Shown here piece by piece: positions 34,144 to 42,689 of a stretch of DNA of 64,000 nt. The first letter of the stretch is position 1. The number at the start of each line of letters is the position of its first letter. The stretch covers positions 4,582,001 through 4,646,000 of the forward strand of contig CP143946.1 in the NCBI GenBank assembly GCA_036419695.1. Reading direction: 5' to 3'. A program made the position numbers and the translations under genes. The DNA comes from [Clostridium] symbiosum (GTDB taxonomy: Bacteria > Bacillota > Clostridia > Lachnospirales > Lachnospiraceae). Below the pieces are notes generated by a model. It was not told where the DNA came from, did not search any database, and was given only the letters and a program-made list of their open reading frames with translations.

Positions 34144-34605
34144 TTACTCAATGGTAATATATTTCCTGGTCTCCACTGCAGGCTTTGCCTCTTTCTTCGG
34201 GATAAAAATCTTCAGGATGCCGTGTTTAAACTCGCCCCTGATCTCATCCTGGGTCACTTCCTCGCCTACGTAGAAGGAACGCTCACAAGCGCCCGCATAG
34301 CGCTCCCTGCGGATATACCTGCCCGTCTTCTTATCCTGTTCATCCTGATCAAGGCCCTTGGCCGCGCTGACGGTCAGGGTGCCTTCTTCCAGGGAAACCT
34401 TCACCTCGTCTTTCGCAAAGCCCGGGAGATCCATCTCCAGCATATAGCCGGAATCGGTTTCCCTGATATCCGTTTTCATCAGATTCTTGCTGTGATGGCC
34501 ATACAGCTTTTTCTCCAGCCGTCTCTGTTCCTTGTCGTCAAAGAATGGGAAATCTTTCATAAAATCATCAAACAAATCCTCACCAAAAATACTAGGCATT
34601 AACAT
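34144..34605 (-). CDS. Small heat-shock protein, Hsp20/alpha-crystallin family
   Basis: This is a 153-residue holdase chaperone. The alpha-crystallin domain covers about 48-140, with YMLEMDLPGFAKDEVKVSLEEGTLTVSA in the middle and the GILKIFIPKKE end motif (the I-x-I of the C-terminal tail appears as IFIPKK). It binds unfolding proteins and hands them to DnaK/DnaJ, which suits its position as first gene before the dnaJ-like gene. GGAGA lies 8 bases before ATG 34605. A CIRCE element overlaps its promoter. Confidence 0.9.
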   Translation of the reverse strand: MLMPSIFGEDLFDDFMKDFPFFDDKEQRRLEKKLYGHHSKNLMKTDIRETDSGYMLEMDLPGFAKDEVKVSLEEGTLTVSAAKGLDQDEQDKKTGRYIRRERYAGACERSFYVGEEVTQDEIRGEFKHGILKIFIPKKEAKPAVETRKYITIE

Positions 34606-34718
34606 AAGTCATCTCTCCTTTTCAATATGCTGTTTACCTTGTTTCTTTGGACTGGGAATCGGGATGTAAAGTTTTTCTTTCCTGGTGTCTTTCTATCCTT
34701 TTTCCTTGTTCTGATTAC

Positions 34719-34747
34719 GTTATATCACTTGTTGTTAGCACTGTCAA
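34719..34747 (-). promoter_or_regulatory. Promoter of hsp20-dnaJ-like operon
   Basis: On the minus strand TTGACA (34747-34742), a 17-base spacer and TATAAC (34724-34719). The expected start is near 34712, about 107 bases before the hsp20 ATG. Confidence 0.75.
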
Positions 34748-34761
34748 GAGGTGAGTGCTAA
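34735..34761. promoter_or_regulatory. CIRCE element (HrcA operator)
   Basis: TTAGCACTG, 9 bases, GAGTGCTAA: the CIRCE inverted repeat with one mismatch in the left arm (G for C). The -35 box lies inside it, so HrcA binding would block RNA polymerase until heat shock. Confidence 0.88.
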
Positions 34762-34816
34762 TTTTTTTGTGAAATATTTGTGTCTCTTTTGTGTCTTTCA
34801 AATACGCCTGTAAAAC

Positions 34817-34903
34817 AACGAAAAGCACGCTTCGCGAACTTTTCATTGCCACTCAACAAGGGGGCTGCCGCACTGAGCCGTTTCAGCTCATGCGGCAGCC
34901 CTC
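34817..34903 (-). repeat. Gene-end repeat with strong hairpin after APC permease gene
   Basis: On the minus strand a GGGCTGCCGCA/TGCGGCAGCCC stem (34861-34903, with an inner TGAGC/GCTCA extension) is followed by the about 40-base repeat. The repeat includes GAGTGGCAATGAAAAGTTCG and GAAGCGTGCTTTTCG (34818-34858). The hairpin may terminate the permease transcript, although the T-run is poor. Related copies lie at 43.68, 42.57 and 25.53 kb. Confidence 0.7.
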
Positions 34904-34945
34904 TGTTTTCCCTGATAAAGCAGATACAGCCGGCACCGATTTTAT

Positions 34946-36382
34946 TTAAGATACATGTTTCTCACGTTTTTTAATCTCCGGCAGAATCAGGCCGAGTGCG
35001 GTCAGCACAAACGGAGTGACGATATTCAGCGCCGTGGAAGCGATATCTCCCTCCACATACATTCCCAGGATACAGCAGACCGCCGTAACCAGGAAACACC
35101 AGCCTCCGGCCGTAAACGCCAGCCACTGGCTCTTCGTAAACCGGTATTCCGGCTGGAATTTTGTAAAATGGACACGCAGCGCGATATAAGCCCCAAACAC
35201 CCACAGATAACGCAGGGGCATTGTCACGGAATTCAGTTTATTAAGCTGTGTCAGCACGGCCGCCGCGCCCGGAACAAAGGACTGAATCAGGATGATACTT
35301 CCGGACAGGAACACGACCATCCATATTCCGTTGATATAAGCCCCATATTTGTTCTTTTTCAAAAGTCCGGACGGAATATATTTTCTCGCCTCTTCATTGT
35401 CCAGCAGCATGCGCAGCGGCGCATCAATGCTCAGAACCAGTGTGGAGAACTGGCCAATTGCATTGCAGGCGGCGTAGACAATCAGAAGGAAGTTTCCCAC
35501 ATGGTAATACTCTCCCAGCTTCTGGAATGCCCAGTAAGAGCCATTGGAAACATAGGAATTAAAGCTTTCCCTGCTTTCGTTGATAAGCGCAGGGTCAAAC
35601 ATCTGCCCCATGGCGACTGTGCCTAAAATCGCGCAGACCATAACCATGACGGCCAGCATAATCATGCCCTTGGGAAATCCCCTCGACGGATCCTTGACCT
35701 TATTTACATAGGGAGAAATCTTTTCACAGCCTCCCACCGCAAATACCAGGATTGATAAAGAGGTAAAGTATCCGACGTTAAACTGCGGAATCACCTGTTT
35801 AATTCCAAAATTTAACGGAACATATTCTGCGCGGGGATTGATAACCGGCGCCGCGAACATCATTAAAATATAGAGCAGTGACATGATAAACATGCTCGTC
35901 CCGGCAATGGTGGCCAGTTTTTTCAGAGGATTCAGGCCGCGGCTTGCCACCCAGCAGAAAAACAGGAACACAGCCAGTGTTGCAAGCTGTACCCACTGCG
36001 TCGGAAACATGTCATAGGTCGTGCCGTTCTGGAATGCCATCCAGCTCAGGGCCTTTAAGCCTCCGCTTCCCTTACTTGCAATGTACGTCACATGGCAGGC
36101 CCAATACGTCCAGCCCGCATAGTAGGCAAATTTGGAACCGATTGTCTGGTGAATCCAGGAACTTACCCCTCCGCCGTATGTCTTAAAGGCGGAACCAAGT
36201 TCCCCCACCATCAGCGTGTAAGGGATAAAATACAGGATAAACATCAGGATCCAGCTGAAAATAACCTGCGTTCCGTTAAAATAGACGAAACCATTTGTTA
36301 CGTTACCAAATCCCCAAACGGTAGAAAAGGCCATAAAAGCCAGCATATACCAACTGATTTTCTGCGATTTATCTTTTTCCAT
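34946..36382 (-). CDS. APC-family amino acid permease
   Basis: This is a 478-residue transporter with 12 predicted helices. It belongs to the amino acid-polyamine-organocation superfamily, similar in pattern to glutamate/GABA antiporters and YjeM-like permeases. The N-terminal TM1 break (STVWGFGNVTNGF) supplies the unwound substrate-binding stretch, and TM6 has FAVGGCEKISPYVNKVKDPSRGFP with the conserved Glu and the loop after it. ATG 36382 is chosen over the upstream frame start at 36409. The substrate is probably an amino acid; which one cannot be read. Confidence 0.85.
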   Translation of the reverse strand: MEKDKSQKISWYMLAFMAFSTVWGFGNVTNGFVYFNGTQVIFSWILMFILYFIPYTLMVGELGSAFKTYGGGVSSWIHQTIGSKFAYYAGWTYWACHVTYIASKGSGGLKALSWMAFQNGTTYDMFPTQWVQLATLAVFLFFCWVASRGLNPLKKLATIAGTSMFIMSLLYILMMFAAPVINPRAEYVPLNFGIKQVIPQFNVGYFTSLSILVFAVGGCEKISPYVNKVKDPSRGFPKGMIMLAVMVMVCAILGTVAMGQMFDPALINESRESFNSYVSNGSYWAFQKLGEYYHVGNFLLIVYAACNAIGQFSTLVLSIDAPLRMLLDNEEARKYIPSGLLKKNKYGAYINGIWMVVFLSGSIILIQSFVPGAAAVLTQLNKLNSVTMPLRYLWVFGAYIALRVHFTKFQPEYRFTKSQWLAFTAGGWCFLVTAVCCILGMYVEGDIASTALNIVTPFVLTALGLILPEIKKREKHVS

Positions 36383-36640
36383 AATTCCCCGTTTTCCCTT
36401 CTGCCACATTATTCTTTCCGTTTTTTTATTTACCGGTAATATTTATCTTCTCCGGTAACGGTTTTTCATCTTTGCCGTTACCTTTTCTGTTACATTCTTT
36501 CCCATTTTCATACATTCTAGTACTTTACTTCGCAAGTTTCGTTTATTTACGCCGCATGGGTTTTCCTGTATTTCAAAGGGAGCTCCCACCGCACAAACAT
36601 CCTCTGCACAGTCCGGAAGGCCGTTTCACCCTCTCCCGGA

Positions 36641-37957
36641 TTACTTCGTCCCGAGACGGTAGCGTCCATTTCCCTCGCAGAAGATACCGGAGGAGAAAAA
36701 CGTCTCCATTGCGGAGAGCAGATACGCCGTATCCTTCACGCCGCAGGTCTCATATGGTGAATGCATGGCAAGTTCCGGGAGGCCGATGTCCACCGTATTC
36801 AGGGATACATGGGAATTGGAAATGTTCCCAAGGGTCGATCCGCCCAGGATATCGGAGCGGTTGACAAAAGTCTGGAACGGTACGCCCGCCGCCTTGCAGA
36901 CCGCCTTAAAAAGGCCGGCTGAAATGCTGTCCGTCGTATATTTCTGGTTGGCGCTATGCTTGATGACAATGCCTCCGTTCAGGAACGGGCGGTTGTCCAC
37001 GTCGGCTTTATCCATGTAGTTCGGATGCAGGGCATGGCCGTTGTCGGCCGAAACCATGAAACTGTCGGCCACGGAGATCAGATACTCTTCGCGGTTTCTG
37101 CCCATCGCCTCGCTGATGCGGCCCATCACGTCCTCCAGCAGAGTGGAACCGGCTCCCTGTTTTGTTCCGCTTCCCACTTCCTCATTGTCAAAGACGGCGC
37201 ACATAGCCACATGCGTCCTGTTTTCTGCTTTCAGAAGACCCTTCATCGTCCCGTAGGCACACTGCAGGTCGTCCAGTCTGGAACAGGAGATGAATTCATT
37301 TTCCGCTCCCCAGACCGTACCCGGGACACGGTTATAAAGAAACAGATCGCTGCTTAAAATCTGCTCCGGCCGGACTCCGGCCTGTCCCGCCGCCATCCGC
37401 ATCAGCCTGTCTTTTTCCCCCGCCATCCCAAACAGGGGAAGCATATCCTTCTGCGGATTCAGAGCCACTCCTTCATTCGCCTCGCGGTTCATGTGGATTG
37501 CCAGGTTGGGAATCAGGACCAGATCCCGGTCGATGTTGACGAGACGGCTCTCAAAGCTGCCTTCACATTCCACCAGGACACGGCCCGCCACCGACAGAGG
37601 CCGGTCCATCCAGGGGGCCATCAGCATTCCGCCGTATTTCTCCACGTTCAGTTTGACATACTGCCCGCCGGCATCCATTTCATGTTTTTCCTTCAGTTTA
37701 AAAGAAGGAGAATCACTGTGGGAAGCCGCAATCATAAATCCCCTGTATGAGCATTCGGGAATACGGAACGCGATGATGGATGAACCGTTGCGGGTGGTAA
37801 AATACTTTCCGCCCTCCGAGATCTTCCAGTGTTCCTGCTCCATCAGCTCCTCAAATCCATCTTCCTTAAGCATGCTGCGGAAATTCTCCACCACATGGTA
37901 GCAGGTGGGACTCGCATCAATAAACTTCATCATATCGCGTGAAACCGCTTCAAACAT
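36641..37957 (-). CDS. M18-family aspartyl/metallo-aminopeptidase
   Basis: This 438-residue cytosolic zinc aminopeptidase (DAP/ApeB type) has the co-catalytic ligands in AASHSDSPSFKLK (His, Asp), CAVFDNEEVGSGTKQGAG (Glu-Glu), the DNGHALHPNYMDK region, and the C-terminal ELAMHSPYETCG with the last His ligand. It removes N-terminal acidic or neutral residues from peptides. GAGGAG precedes ATG 37957. It is a single gene, and its length is normal. Confidence 0.92.
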   Translation of the reverse strand: MFEAVSRDMMKFIDASPTCYHVVENFRSMLKEDGFEELMEQEHWKISEGGKYFTTRNGSSIIAFRIPECSYRGFMIAASHSDSPSFKLKEKHEMDAGGQYVKLNVEKYGGMLMAPWMDRPLSVAGRVLVECEGSFESRLVNIDRDLVLIPNLAIHMNREANEGVALNPQKDMLPLFGMAGEKDRLMRMAAGQAGVRPEQILSSDLFLYNRVPGTVWGAENEFISCSRLDDLQCAYGTMKGLLKAENRTHVAMCAVFDNEEVGSGTKQGAGSTLLEDVMGRISEAMGRNREEYLISVADSFMVSADNGHALHPNYMDKADVDNRPFLNGGIVIKHSANQKYTTDSISAGLFKAVCKAAGVPFQTFVNRSDILGGSTLGNISNSHVSLNTVDIGLPELAMHSPYETCGVKDTAYLLSAMETFFSSGIFCEGNGRYRLGTK

Positions 37958-38092
37958 TTTTACTGTTCTCCTCTCTGCGTCTCTTTAACGGACTCTCCGG
38001 CCAGGCTGACCAGCACATAGCAGATAATGGCATGGATTTTCCGGATATCAACATATGATAGGATGTACCTTTTGCTAGAATTACATACATAA

Positions 38093-38200
38093 GGCTACGC
38101 CTGCCATAGCTCCATGGAACACATCACGGCCGAGGCGCTGGAATCCGTTACACGGATTATTGTGGAACTGATACGCTCCTATGCGGAATACCGGCTATAA
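38093..38200 (+). pseudogene. Possible C-terminal fragment of a metallopeptidase-like protein
   Basis: About 35 codons before a TAA read GYACHSSMEHITAEALES and VTRIIVELIRSYAEYRL, with an upstream stop directly before. The His-Ser..Glu followed by a helix is reminiscent of the C-terminal end of M42/M18/M20-type peptidases. It has no start, ribosome site or upstream body. It may be a decayed remnant; the family call is weak. Confidence 0.3.
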
Positions 38201-38259
38201 TTAAAAAATAATTTTAACGCGTGCAATTTGTCGGATGCAGGAGATGTATAGAACAAATA

Positions 38260-38295
38260 TGGGGAATCCAGCGGTTTTAGCCACCGGATTCCCCA
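38260..38295 (-). terminator. Terminator-like hairpin after PIN-domain operon
   Basis: Stem TGGGGAATCC / GGATTCCCCA with an inner GG/CC pairing, then ATATTTGTT on the minus strand. It lies about 50 bases past the PIN gene stop. Confidence 0.55.
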
Positions 38296-38343
38296 TTCTA
38301 CCTTTTCTAATTGTTATAACAGTATTACATCATTCCAGTATTC

Positions 38344-39267
38344 TTAATATATAACTTTAAATAAATTATCATTCTCGAGCATTTTCACAAAATCATTTAC
38401 TGAAAAGCTATATTCCTTACATTCTAAATCATTTTGTCCTGCAGCAAAGCATCTAAGCTCACTATTAACATAGGAAACTGATACAAATTCTTTTAATTCT
38501 GTGTAATTCATATACTCGTTTTTGTATAATAAATATGCCAGGTTACAAGTCGTCCGACACATAAAAGCATCCCACTTATACTTATTATTGATGTATTTCT
38601 TTGTTGAAGATAGACTATAATAAAAATTACGGTCATTACTTAGTAATTCATATTTACAGGGTTTTAATTCTTTTATGTTAGATAACAAAATTACGACTAA
38701 GGCAGTCAGTTCTTCACCCAGACTGTCCCCTGTCTCTTTCATAGTCCGCATGTCAGTAAAAAAATCCGTATATACTTCAACTGTAGGTGTATTTTTAAAA
38801 TATTTTTCAATCTGTAAGTCATTATTAAAAAACTCATCGACACAATTACTAAATATAGTTTTTATAGCTTTCATTGTATCTATTAAAATTGTGTTTAATT
38901 CCTTATCTGTCATATTAAAGACTAATTTTAAGAAAGTGTAACACCATTCCTCGTCAAAAATATATACAGGCTTTTCATTATTGAGCCTTTCCAGGAACCT
39001 TAAGTGTTCTTCTTTCACCTCTGCATTATCTGACGCTAATTCCATTAAAATCGTTCTTGGGATCAGAATCATGTCACATACATCATGGACATAAGCATAA
39101 AACAATGAAGTTTGTCTAAGATTCGCATATTGTATAATCGAACAAGTATCTAATATTAAACATTTTTTTGCTCTTATTATTTTTTCAATACATTCTTCTT
39201 TACTATAAATTATATGTTCTGTTATCCGGCTCCAATTATTAGGGGTTTGTACATATATTTTAGCCAT
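38344..39267 (-). CDS. PIN-domain nuclease-like protein
   Basis: This 307-residue protein has the PIN-fold acidic positions in order: D40 in CLILDTCSII, E76 in RTILMELASD, E185/E186 in SLGEELTAL and D212 in LLSNDRNFYYS. PIN proteins are Mg-dependent RNases, often toxins of toxin-antitoxin pairs. It is longer than VapC toxins (about 130 residues), with extra helices between the second and third acidic residues and a C-terminal 90-residue extension. It begins one base after the ImmA-like gene. It may be the effector of a three-gene module; DUF4411-type PIN proteins linked to ImmA-like proteases are a known parallel. Confidence 0.72.
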   Translation of the reverse strand: MAKIYVQTPNNWSRITEHIIYSKEECIEKIIRAKKCLILDTCSIIQYANLRQTSLFYAYVHDVCDMILIPRTILMELASDNAEVKEEHLRFLERLNNEKPVYIFDEEWCYTFLKLVFNMTDKELNTILIDTMKAIKTIFSNCVDEFFNNDLQIEKYFKNTPTVEVYTDFFTDMRTMKETGDSLGEELTALVVILLSNIKELKPCKYELLSNDRNFYYSLSSTKKYINNKYKWDAFMCRTTCNLAYLLYKNEYMNYTELKEFVSVSYVNSELRCFAAGQNDLECKEYSFSVNDFVKMLENDNLFKVIY

Positions 39268-39268
39268 T

Positions 39269-40063
39269 TTAATTATCCCTTAGTTTTATCAACAATTTTT
39301 CTACTTTATCAATGGTTCTTTTTAACTGCACATGCGATAGCAGACCTTTTTCTATCAGCTCGTTACCATTATCTTTTAATTTCTGGATAATCATTTTTGA
39401 GTCATCTCTACGTGAAGGTCTTAACAAATCTTCATCAAGCCCATTTTCTTTAGCAGCCTCCATTATATTATTTTCCGATTTATTTAGAAGTTCGGCTAAT
39501 GCATGGTCCTTCAATTTTCCAATCTCAAGAAGTCTTTTTAAAACTGAAATATATGGCGTAGAAAAGTAATTCATTAATTTAACTATGGTCTCAAAAGCCT
39601 GGTTATCTTTCGCAAAGAAATTATAAATGTAATTAATTTGAGTTCTTGGCATTAATAACTCTGCCGCAAATGCATTGGCCAACATTTCGTTTTCATTATC
39701 TTGATATTCATCGATAACAAAAACATCCCCTACATCATAATTTGAGGCAGAATTTTTAACATAAATGTGATATAACTCATGCGCAATAGCAAAATTTAAA
39801 TTTACTTTTGGAACACTGGAATTTAATAAAATATATTTTATCTGATCCTGAACAAAAAAAACAGCACCCAATTCTTTGTCCTGTATTGGGATCTCAAATA
39901 TTTCAATATTTTGCTTTTCACATAATTCACGTAAAACATTCCGGATATCAATAATATTTGTATTTATATCATTATCAATTCCGATAAAACTAACCAGTTC
40001 TTCTATCTTCTTTTGGTGCTTCTTATTAAAATCAATAATATTTCTTAATTTATTTATCTGCAT
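39269..40063 (-). CDS. ImmA/IrrE-family metallo-endopeptidase
   Basis: This 264-residue zinc protease-like protein has HELYH at residues 95-99 in FAIAHELYHIYV, and the third-ligand region ENEMLANAFAAELLMP (124-139) matches the ImmA/IrrE family. These proteases cleave a cognate XRE repressor in response to stress (ImmA on ImmR in ICEBs1, IrrE on DdrO in Deinococcus). The C-terminal half is helical and may sense a signal. Its ATG overlaps the end of the XRE gene by 14 bases, strong evidence that the two work together. Confidence 0.88.
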   Translation of the reverse strand: MQINKLRNIIDFNKKHQKKIEELVSFIGIDNDINTNIIDIRNVLRELCEKQNIEIFEIPIQDKELGAVFFVQDQIKYILLNSSVPKVNLNFAIAHELYHIYVKNSASNYDVGDVFVIDEYQDNENEMLANAFAAELLMPRTQINYIYNFFAKDNQAFETIVKLMNYFSTPYISVLKRLLEIGKLKDHALAELLNKSENNIMEAAKENGLDEDLLRPSRRDDSKMIIQKLKDNGNELIEKGLLSHVQLKRTIDKVEKLLIKLRDN

Positions 40064-40430
40064 ATAATTCCTCGTTCATATGATAAAGCAATCCTTGCTC
40101 ACGACCAAGTATAGAATGGATATTTTCTAAAAGACTAATACAATTCTTTACAACTTCATAGTTAACAGATTTTACATTTCCTGAATAAAAAGCGACTTGT
40201 TCATAGCCTGTTTCCAAATCCTCTACTTTAAAATTTGGTGACAGGAAAAATTCCAGTGGATATCCAAGCGCATTTGAAATTTCTTCCATATCTTTTTCAG
40301 TTGCATTTTGTGTTTGATTCAAGATCCGGGATATCTTATTCGTATTCATTCCAGTCTTAAGTGCTATATAAGATTGTTTGATCTTTTTATTTGTGATAAA
40401 CTCATCAACATTTTTAATAAAGTTCGACAT
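40050..40430 (-). CDS. XRE-family helix-turn-helix regulator
   Basis: This 126-residue protein has an N-terminal HTH_XRE domain: KIKQSYIALKTGMNTNKISRILN (split around 16-38), then EEISNALGYPLEFFLSP. The C-terminal 50 residues form a helical tail. It should repress its own operon and is the likely cleavage target of the downstream ImmA-like protease. AGGAGGAG lies about 6 bases before ATG 40430. A TATAAT (minus strand, near 40455) about 25 bases upstream is the probable -10. Confidence 0.85.
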   Translation of the reverse strand: MSNFIKNVDEFITNKKIKQSYIALKTGMNTNKISRILNQTQNATEKDMEEISNALGYPLEFFLSPNFKVEDLETGYEQVAFYSGNVKSVNYEVVKNCISLLENIHSILGREQGLLYHMNEELYADK

Positions 40431-40903
40431 ATAATCTCCTCCTTTTTATTATTATATCATTATTTGACATCCAATATTCTTTTTCGCATTACTTATCAGA
40501 TATTGTTTTTGCATTTTTGTTTTTATTATGTCATATTTCTATATTCATCATAACACATATTTGTGATATATACAATTTTTATTGATATTCTAAGAGGCAT
40601 TAAATGTTTGCTCAAAACCGCAACTTAAATCCCCCCATTTTCTTCCAGGTAATGTATGTCACATAAAGTGATCTTACATCCCGCTGCCTCTGCGAGCGTC
40701 TTACTCTGTTCTATTTGGGGATGGACAATGAGTGCACGTTCATATCTCGTTCACAAATCATTAAAAAACCTTTTACATAATGAACATTATTTCTTCATCT
40801 TTCCCCCATATACTATAAACATAGCAAACAAACAATGCTTACAAGATTTTTTTCATAATATCGAGCTGATTTAAGTATCAGCTCTCCTCCCTTTTTCAAA
40901 TAT
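40431..40903. other. AT-rich intergenic region upstream of XRE module
   Basis: No supported gene. Near 40450 lies the TATAAT of the XRE operon. The rest up to 40.9 kb is AT-rich with a few short frames of no resemblance to proteins. It probably belongs to the same transferred segment as the XRE-ImmA-PIN genes. Confidence 0.45.
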
Positions 40904-40936
40904 CAAAATGCCTCTCACTGCTGGAGAGGCATTTTG
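40904..40936. terminator. Bidirectional terminator after sodium/alanine symporter gene
   Basis: A 13-bp perfect stem CAAAATGCCTCTC / GAGAGGCATTTTG with a 7-base loop. T-rich sequence follows on the plus strand (TTTTGTCT) and a T-containing stretch on the minus strand. It is placed just after the symporter stop at 40943. Confidence 0.8.
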
Positions 40937-40942
40937 TTTTGT

Positions 40943-42307
40943 CTAAAATCTGTTTTTCGGGCTATGTAACGGCGATTTTACTTCCTTTGACAGCAGCAGA
41001 ATTCCGATTAGGTTCGGCACCGCCATCAGGCCGTTGAACACATCGGAGAGGCTCCAGACAAGTTCCAGCTTTGCCACACATCCAAAAAATACCGCATTCA
41101 GGTATACAAACCCATAGAAAAATAAAAATATCCTGCCCGCCCCGGAATGTTCCGTCAGATAGGCCACGGCCTGCCTGCCCAGATAAAACCAGGCGATAAT
41201 CGTGGCAAAGGCGAAGAGAGCCATAGACACGGCGGTCAGATATCCTCCGGCCGCTCCGAAGCACTGCGAGAAGCAGGCCGCAATCATCGCGCTTCCGTCG
41301 GTCTGGCCGTCGGCATAAAACAGTGTGCCGGCCACACCGCTCTTCCCTGCGATGCAGAGAATCACGAGGGCGGTCAGGGTGCAGCTGATGATCGTATCAA
41401 AAAACACCTCAAAAATCGCCCACATCCCCTGTTCCCCGGCCGTTGTCTTTCCGGCCGAGCCGTGGAGCACCGCCAGGCTTCCCAGCCCCGCCTCATTGGA
41501 AAAGACTCCCCTCGCCACGCCGTAGCTCAGCGCCTTTGTCATTCCGTAACCGGCGGCGCCTCCCGCGGCGCTTTTGACATTAAAGGCCTCTTTCACGATT
41601 TCGGCAAACACTCCGGGCACTCTGTCATAACAGCTGAAAATCACAATTCCGCATAAAACCATGTAAAGGCAGGCGGAAAACGGCACCAGCCTGCTGGCTG
41701 CCTCGGATATCCTGCCGATTCCTCCAAAAATCACCGCCATCGTGAGCACGGTCACCGCAAGCCCGGTTATCAGCGGTGGAAGGGAAAAAGCATAGGTAAA
41801 GCTGTCGGAAATCGAGTTGGCCTGAACCATGCTTCCCATTCCCAGCGATGCCAGGACACAGAAGAAGGCATAGATAAGCCCCATCTTCCGGCTCTTCAGC
41901 CCCCGTTCCAGATAAACGAACGGTCCGCAGATATACTGGCCGTCCGGCCCTTTGTATCTGTATTTAATGCCCAGATAAGTTTCCCCATATGCGGCGGCCA
42001 TCCCGACAAAGGCCGACACCCACATCCAGAAGACGGCTCCCGGTCCCCCTGCGGCGATGGCCGTCGCCACTCCGGCGATATTTCCCGTCCCCACCGTGGC
42101 GGCCAGAGCCGTACAGGCCGTCGCCATCTGAGATTTCGATTCCTCCCCGCCGCCTCCCAGCGTTCCCACCGTGGCCTTCCACCAGTACCTGAGATGAAAA
42201 ATCTGAAAACCCCGCAATTTAAATGTGTAAAAAATTCCTGTTCCTAAAAATAACACTAAAAGCCATGGTCCCCATACCAGATCATGGATTACTTTTACAA
42301 TCTCCAT
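40943..42307 (-). CDS. Sodium:alanine/glycine symporter (AGCS family)
   Basis: This 454-residue, about 11-helix symporter imports alanine or glycine with Na+. Family stretches are WGPWLLVLFLGTGIFYTFKLRGFQ, ACTALAATVGTGNIAGVATAIAAGGPGAVFWMW (in parts), the YGVARGVFSNEAGLGSLAVLHG motif, and GTVLFALATIIAWFYLG-like (FAFATIIAWFYLGRQ). ATG 42307 is preferred to the frame start at 42370; the upstream GGCGG ribosome site is weak. It is a single-gene unit with its own terminator. Confidence 0.92.
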   Translation of the reverse strand: MEIVKVIHDLVWGPWLLVLFLGTGIFYTFKLRGFQIFHLRYWWKATVGTLGGGGEESKSQMATACTALAATVGTGNIAGVATAIAAGGPGAVFWMWVSAFVGMAAAYGETYLGIKYRYKGPDGQYICGPFVYLERGLKSRKMGLIYAFFCVLASLGMGSMVQANSISDSFTYAFSLPPLITGLAVTVLTMAVIFGGIGRISEAASRLVPFSACLYMVLCGIVIFSCYDRVPGVFAEIVKEAFNVKSAAGGAAGYGMTKALSYGVARGVFSNEAGLGSLAVLHGSAGKTTAGEQGMWAIFEVFFDTIISCTLTALVILCIAGKSGVAGTLFYADGQTDGSAMIAACFSQCFGAAGGYLTAVSMALFAFATIIAWFYLGRQAVAYLTEHSGAGRIFLFFYGFVYLNAVFFGCVAKLELVWSLSDVFNGLMAVPNLIGILLLSKEVKSPLHSPKNRF

Positions 42308-42398
42308 TTTACCGCCGCAAAATTTCCAGTCTCTGTATCTTTTTATTCTTGTTTCCAGCTCCTTATGCACAAACTCTATCGCAATCCGGGGAGGAATA

Positions 42399-42407
42399 TG
42401 ATATAAT
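42399..42407 (+). promoter_or_regulatory. Extended -10 promoter of phospholipase-like gene
   Basis: TGATATAAT (TG at 42399-42400, TATAAT at 42402-42407). The -35 position reads TCGCAA, weak. The leader is about 275 bases. Confidence 0.4.
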
Positions 42408-42572
42408 ATTTGCGTAAGCGGTCATTATTTCATGCACATACAGCTTTCTGTGCCTGCCGCAGAAAGTCTTGCGCTCACTTCCGCTAAAGACTTACATCAA
42501 ATTCCGGCACCGGACTTTACCGGGAGTTTAAGTTCCCGGAATGGACATACTGTCATAGAGACGGCCATTCAC

Positions 42573-42612
42573 AGAAAAGCACGCTGCGCGGACTTTTTAT
42601 TGTTAATCGGCG
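42573..42612. repeat. Gene-end repeat, diverged copy
   Basis: gaaaagcacgctgcgcgg followed by actttttattgttaatc matches the repeat at 34.82 and 43.68 kb, with several changes. It is the only copy not next to a strong hairpin. Confidence 0.45.
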
Positions 42613-42689
42613 CTCATCTGCATGCACGGCGCACAGGCCGCGTACAAGCCGCCGCCATCAAAAAATAAAAATGGAAGAGGGTATTTCTC

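Larger units (their letters stand above)
37958..38343. other. Intergenic stretch with peptidase remnant and terminator-like hairpin
   Basis: This stretch holds a short coding-like remnant on the plus strand (38093-38200) and a hairpin at 38260-38295. The base composition changes here from moderate GC to the AT-rich module that follows, so this may be an insertion boundary. No direct repeats or integrase are seen. Confidence 0.5.
42308..42689. other. Divergent intergenic region, symporter/phospholipase-like
   Basis: Contains the phospholipase promoter (42399-42407), a leader of about 280 bases with no credible ORF, and a diverged gene-end repeat (about 42573-42612). Confidence 0.5.

Noticed and set aside
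38093..38200. Small plus-strand gene between the M18 and PIN genes
   Set aside because: No start codon with a ribosome site and a stop just upstream; reported only as a possible pseudogene fragment.
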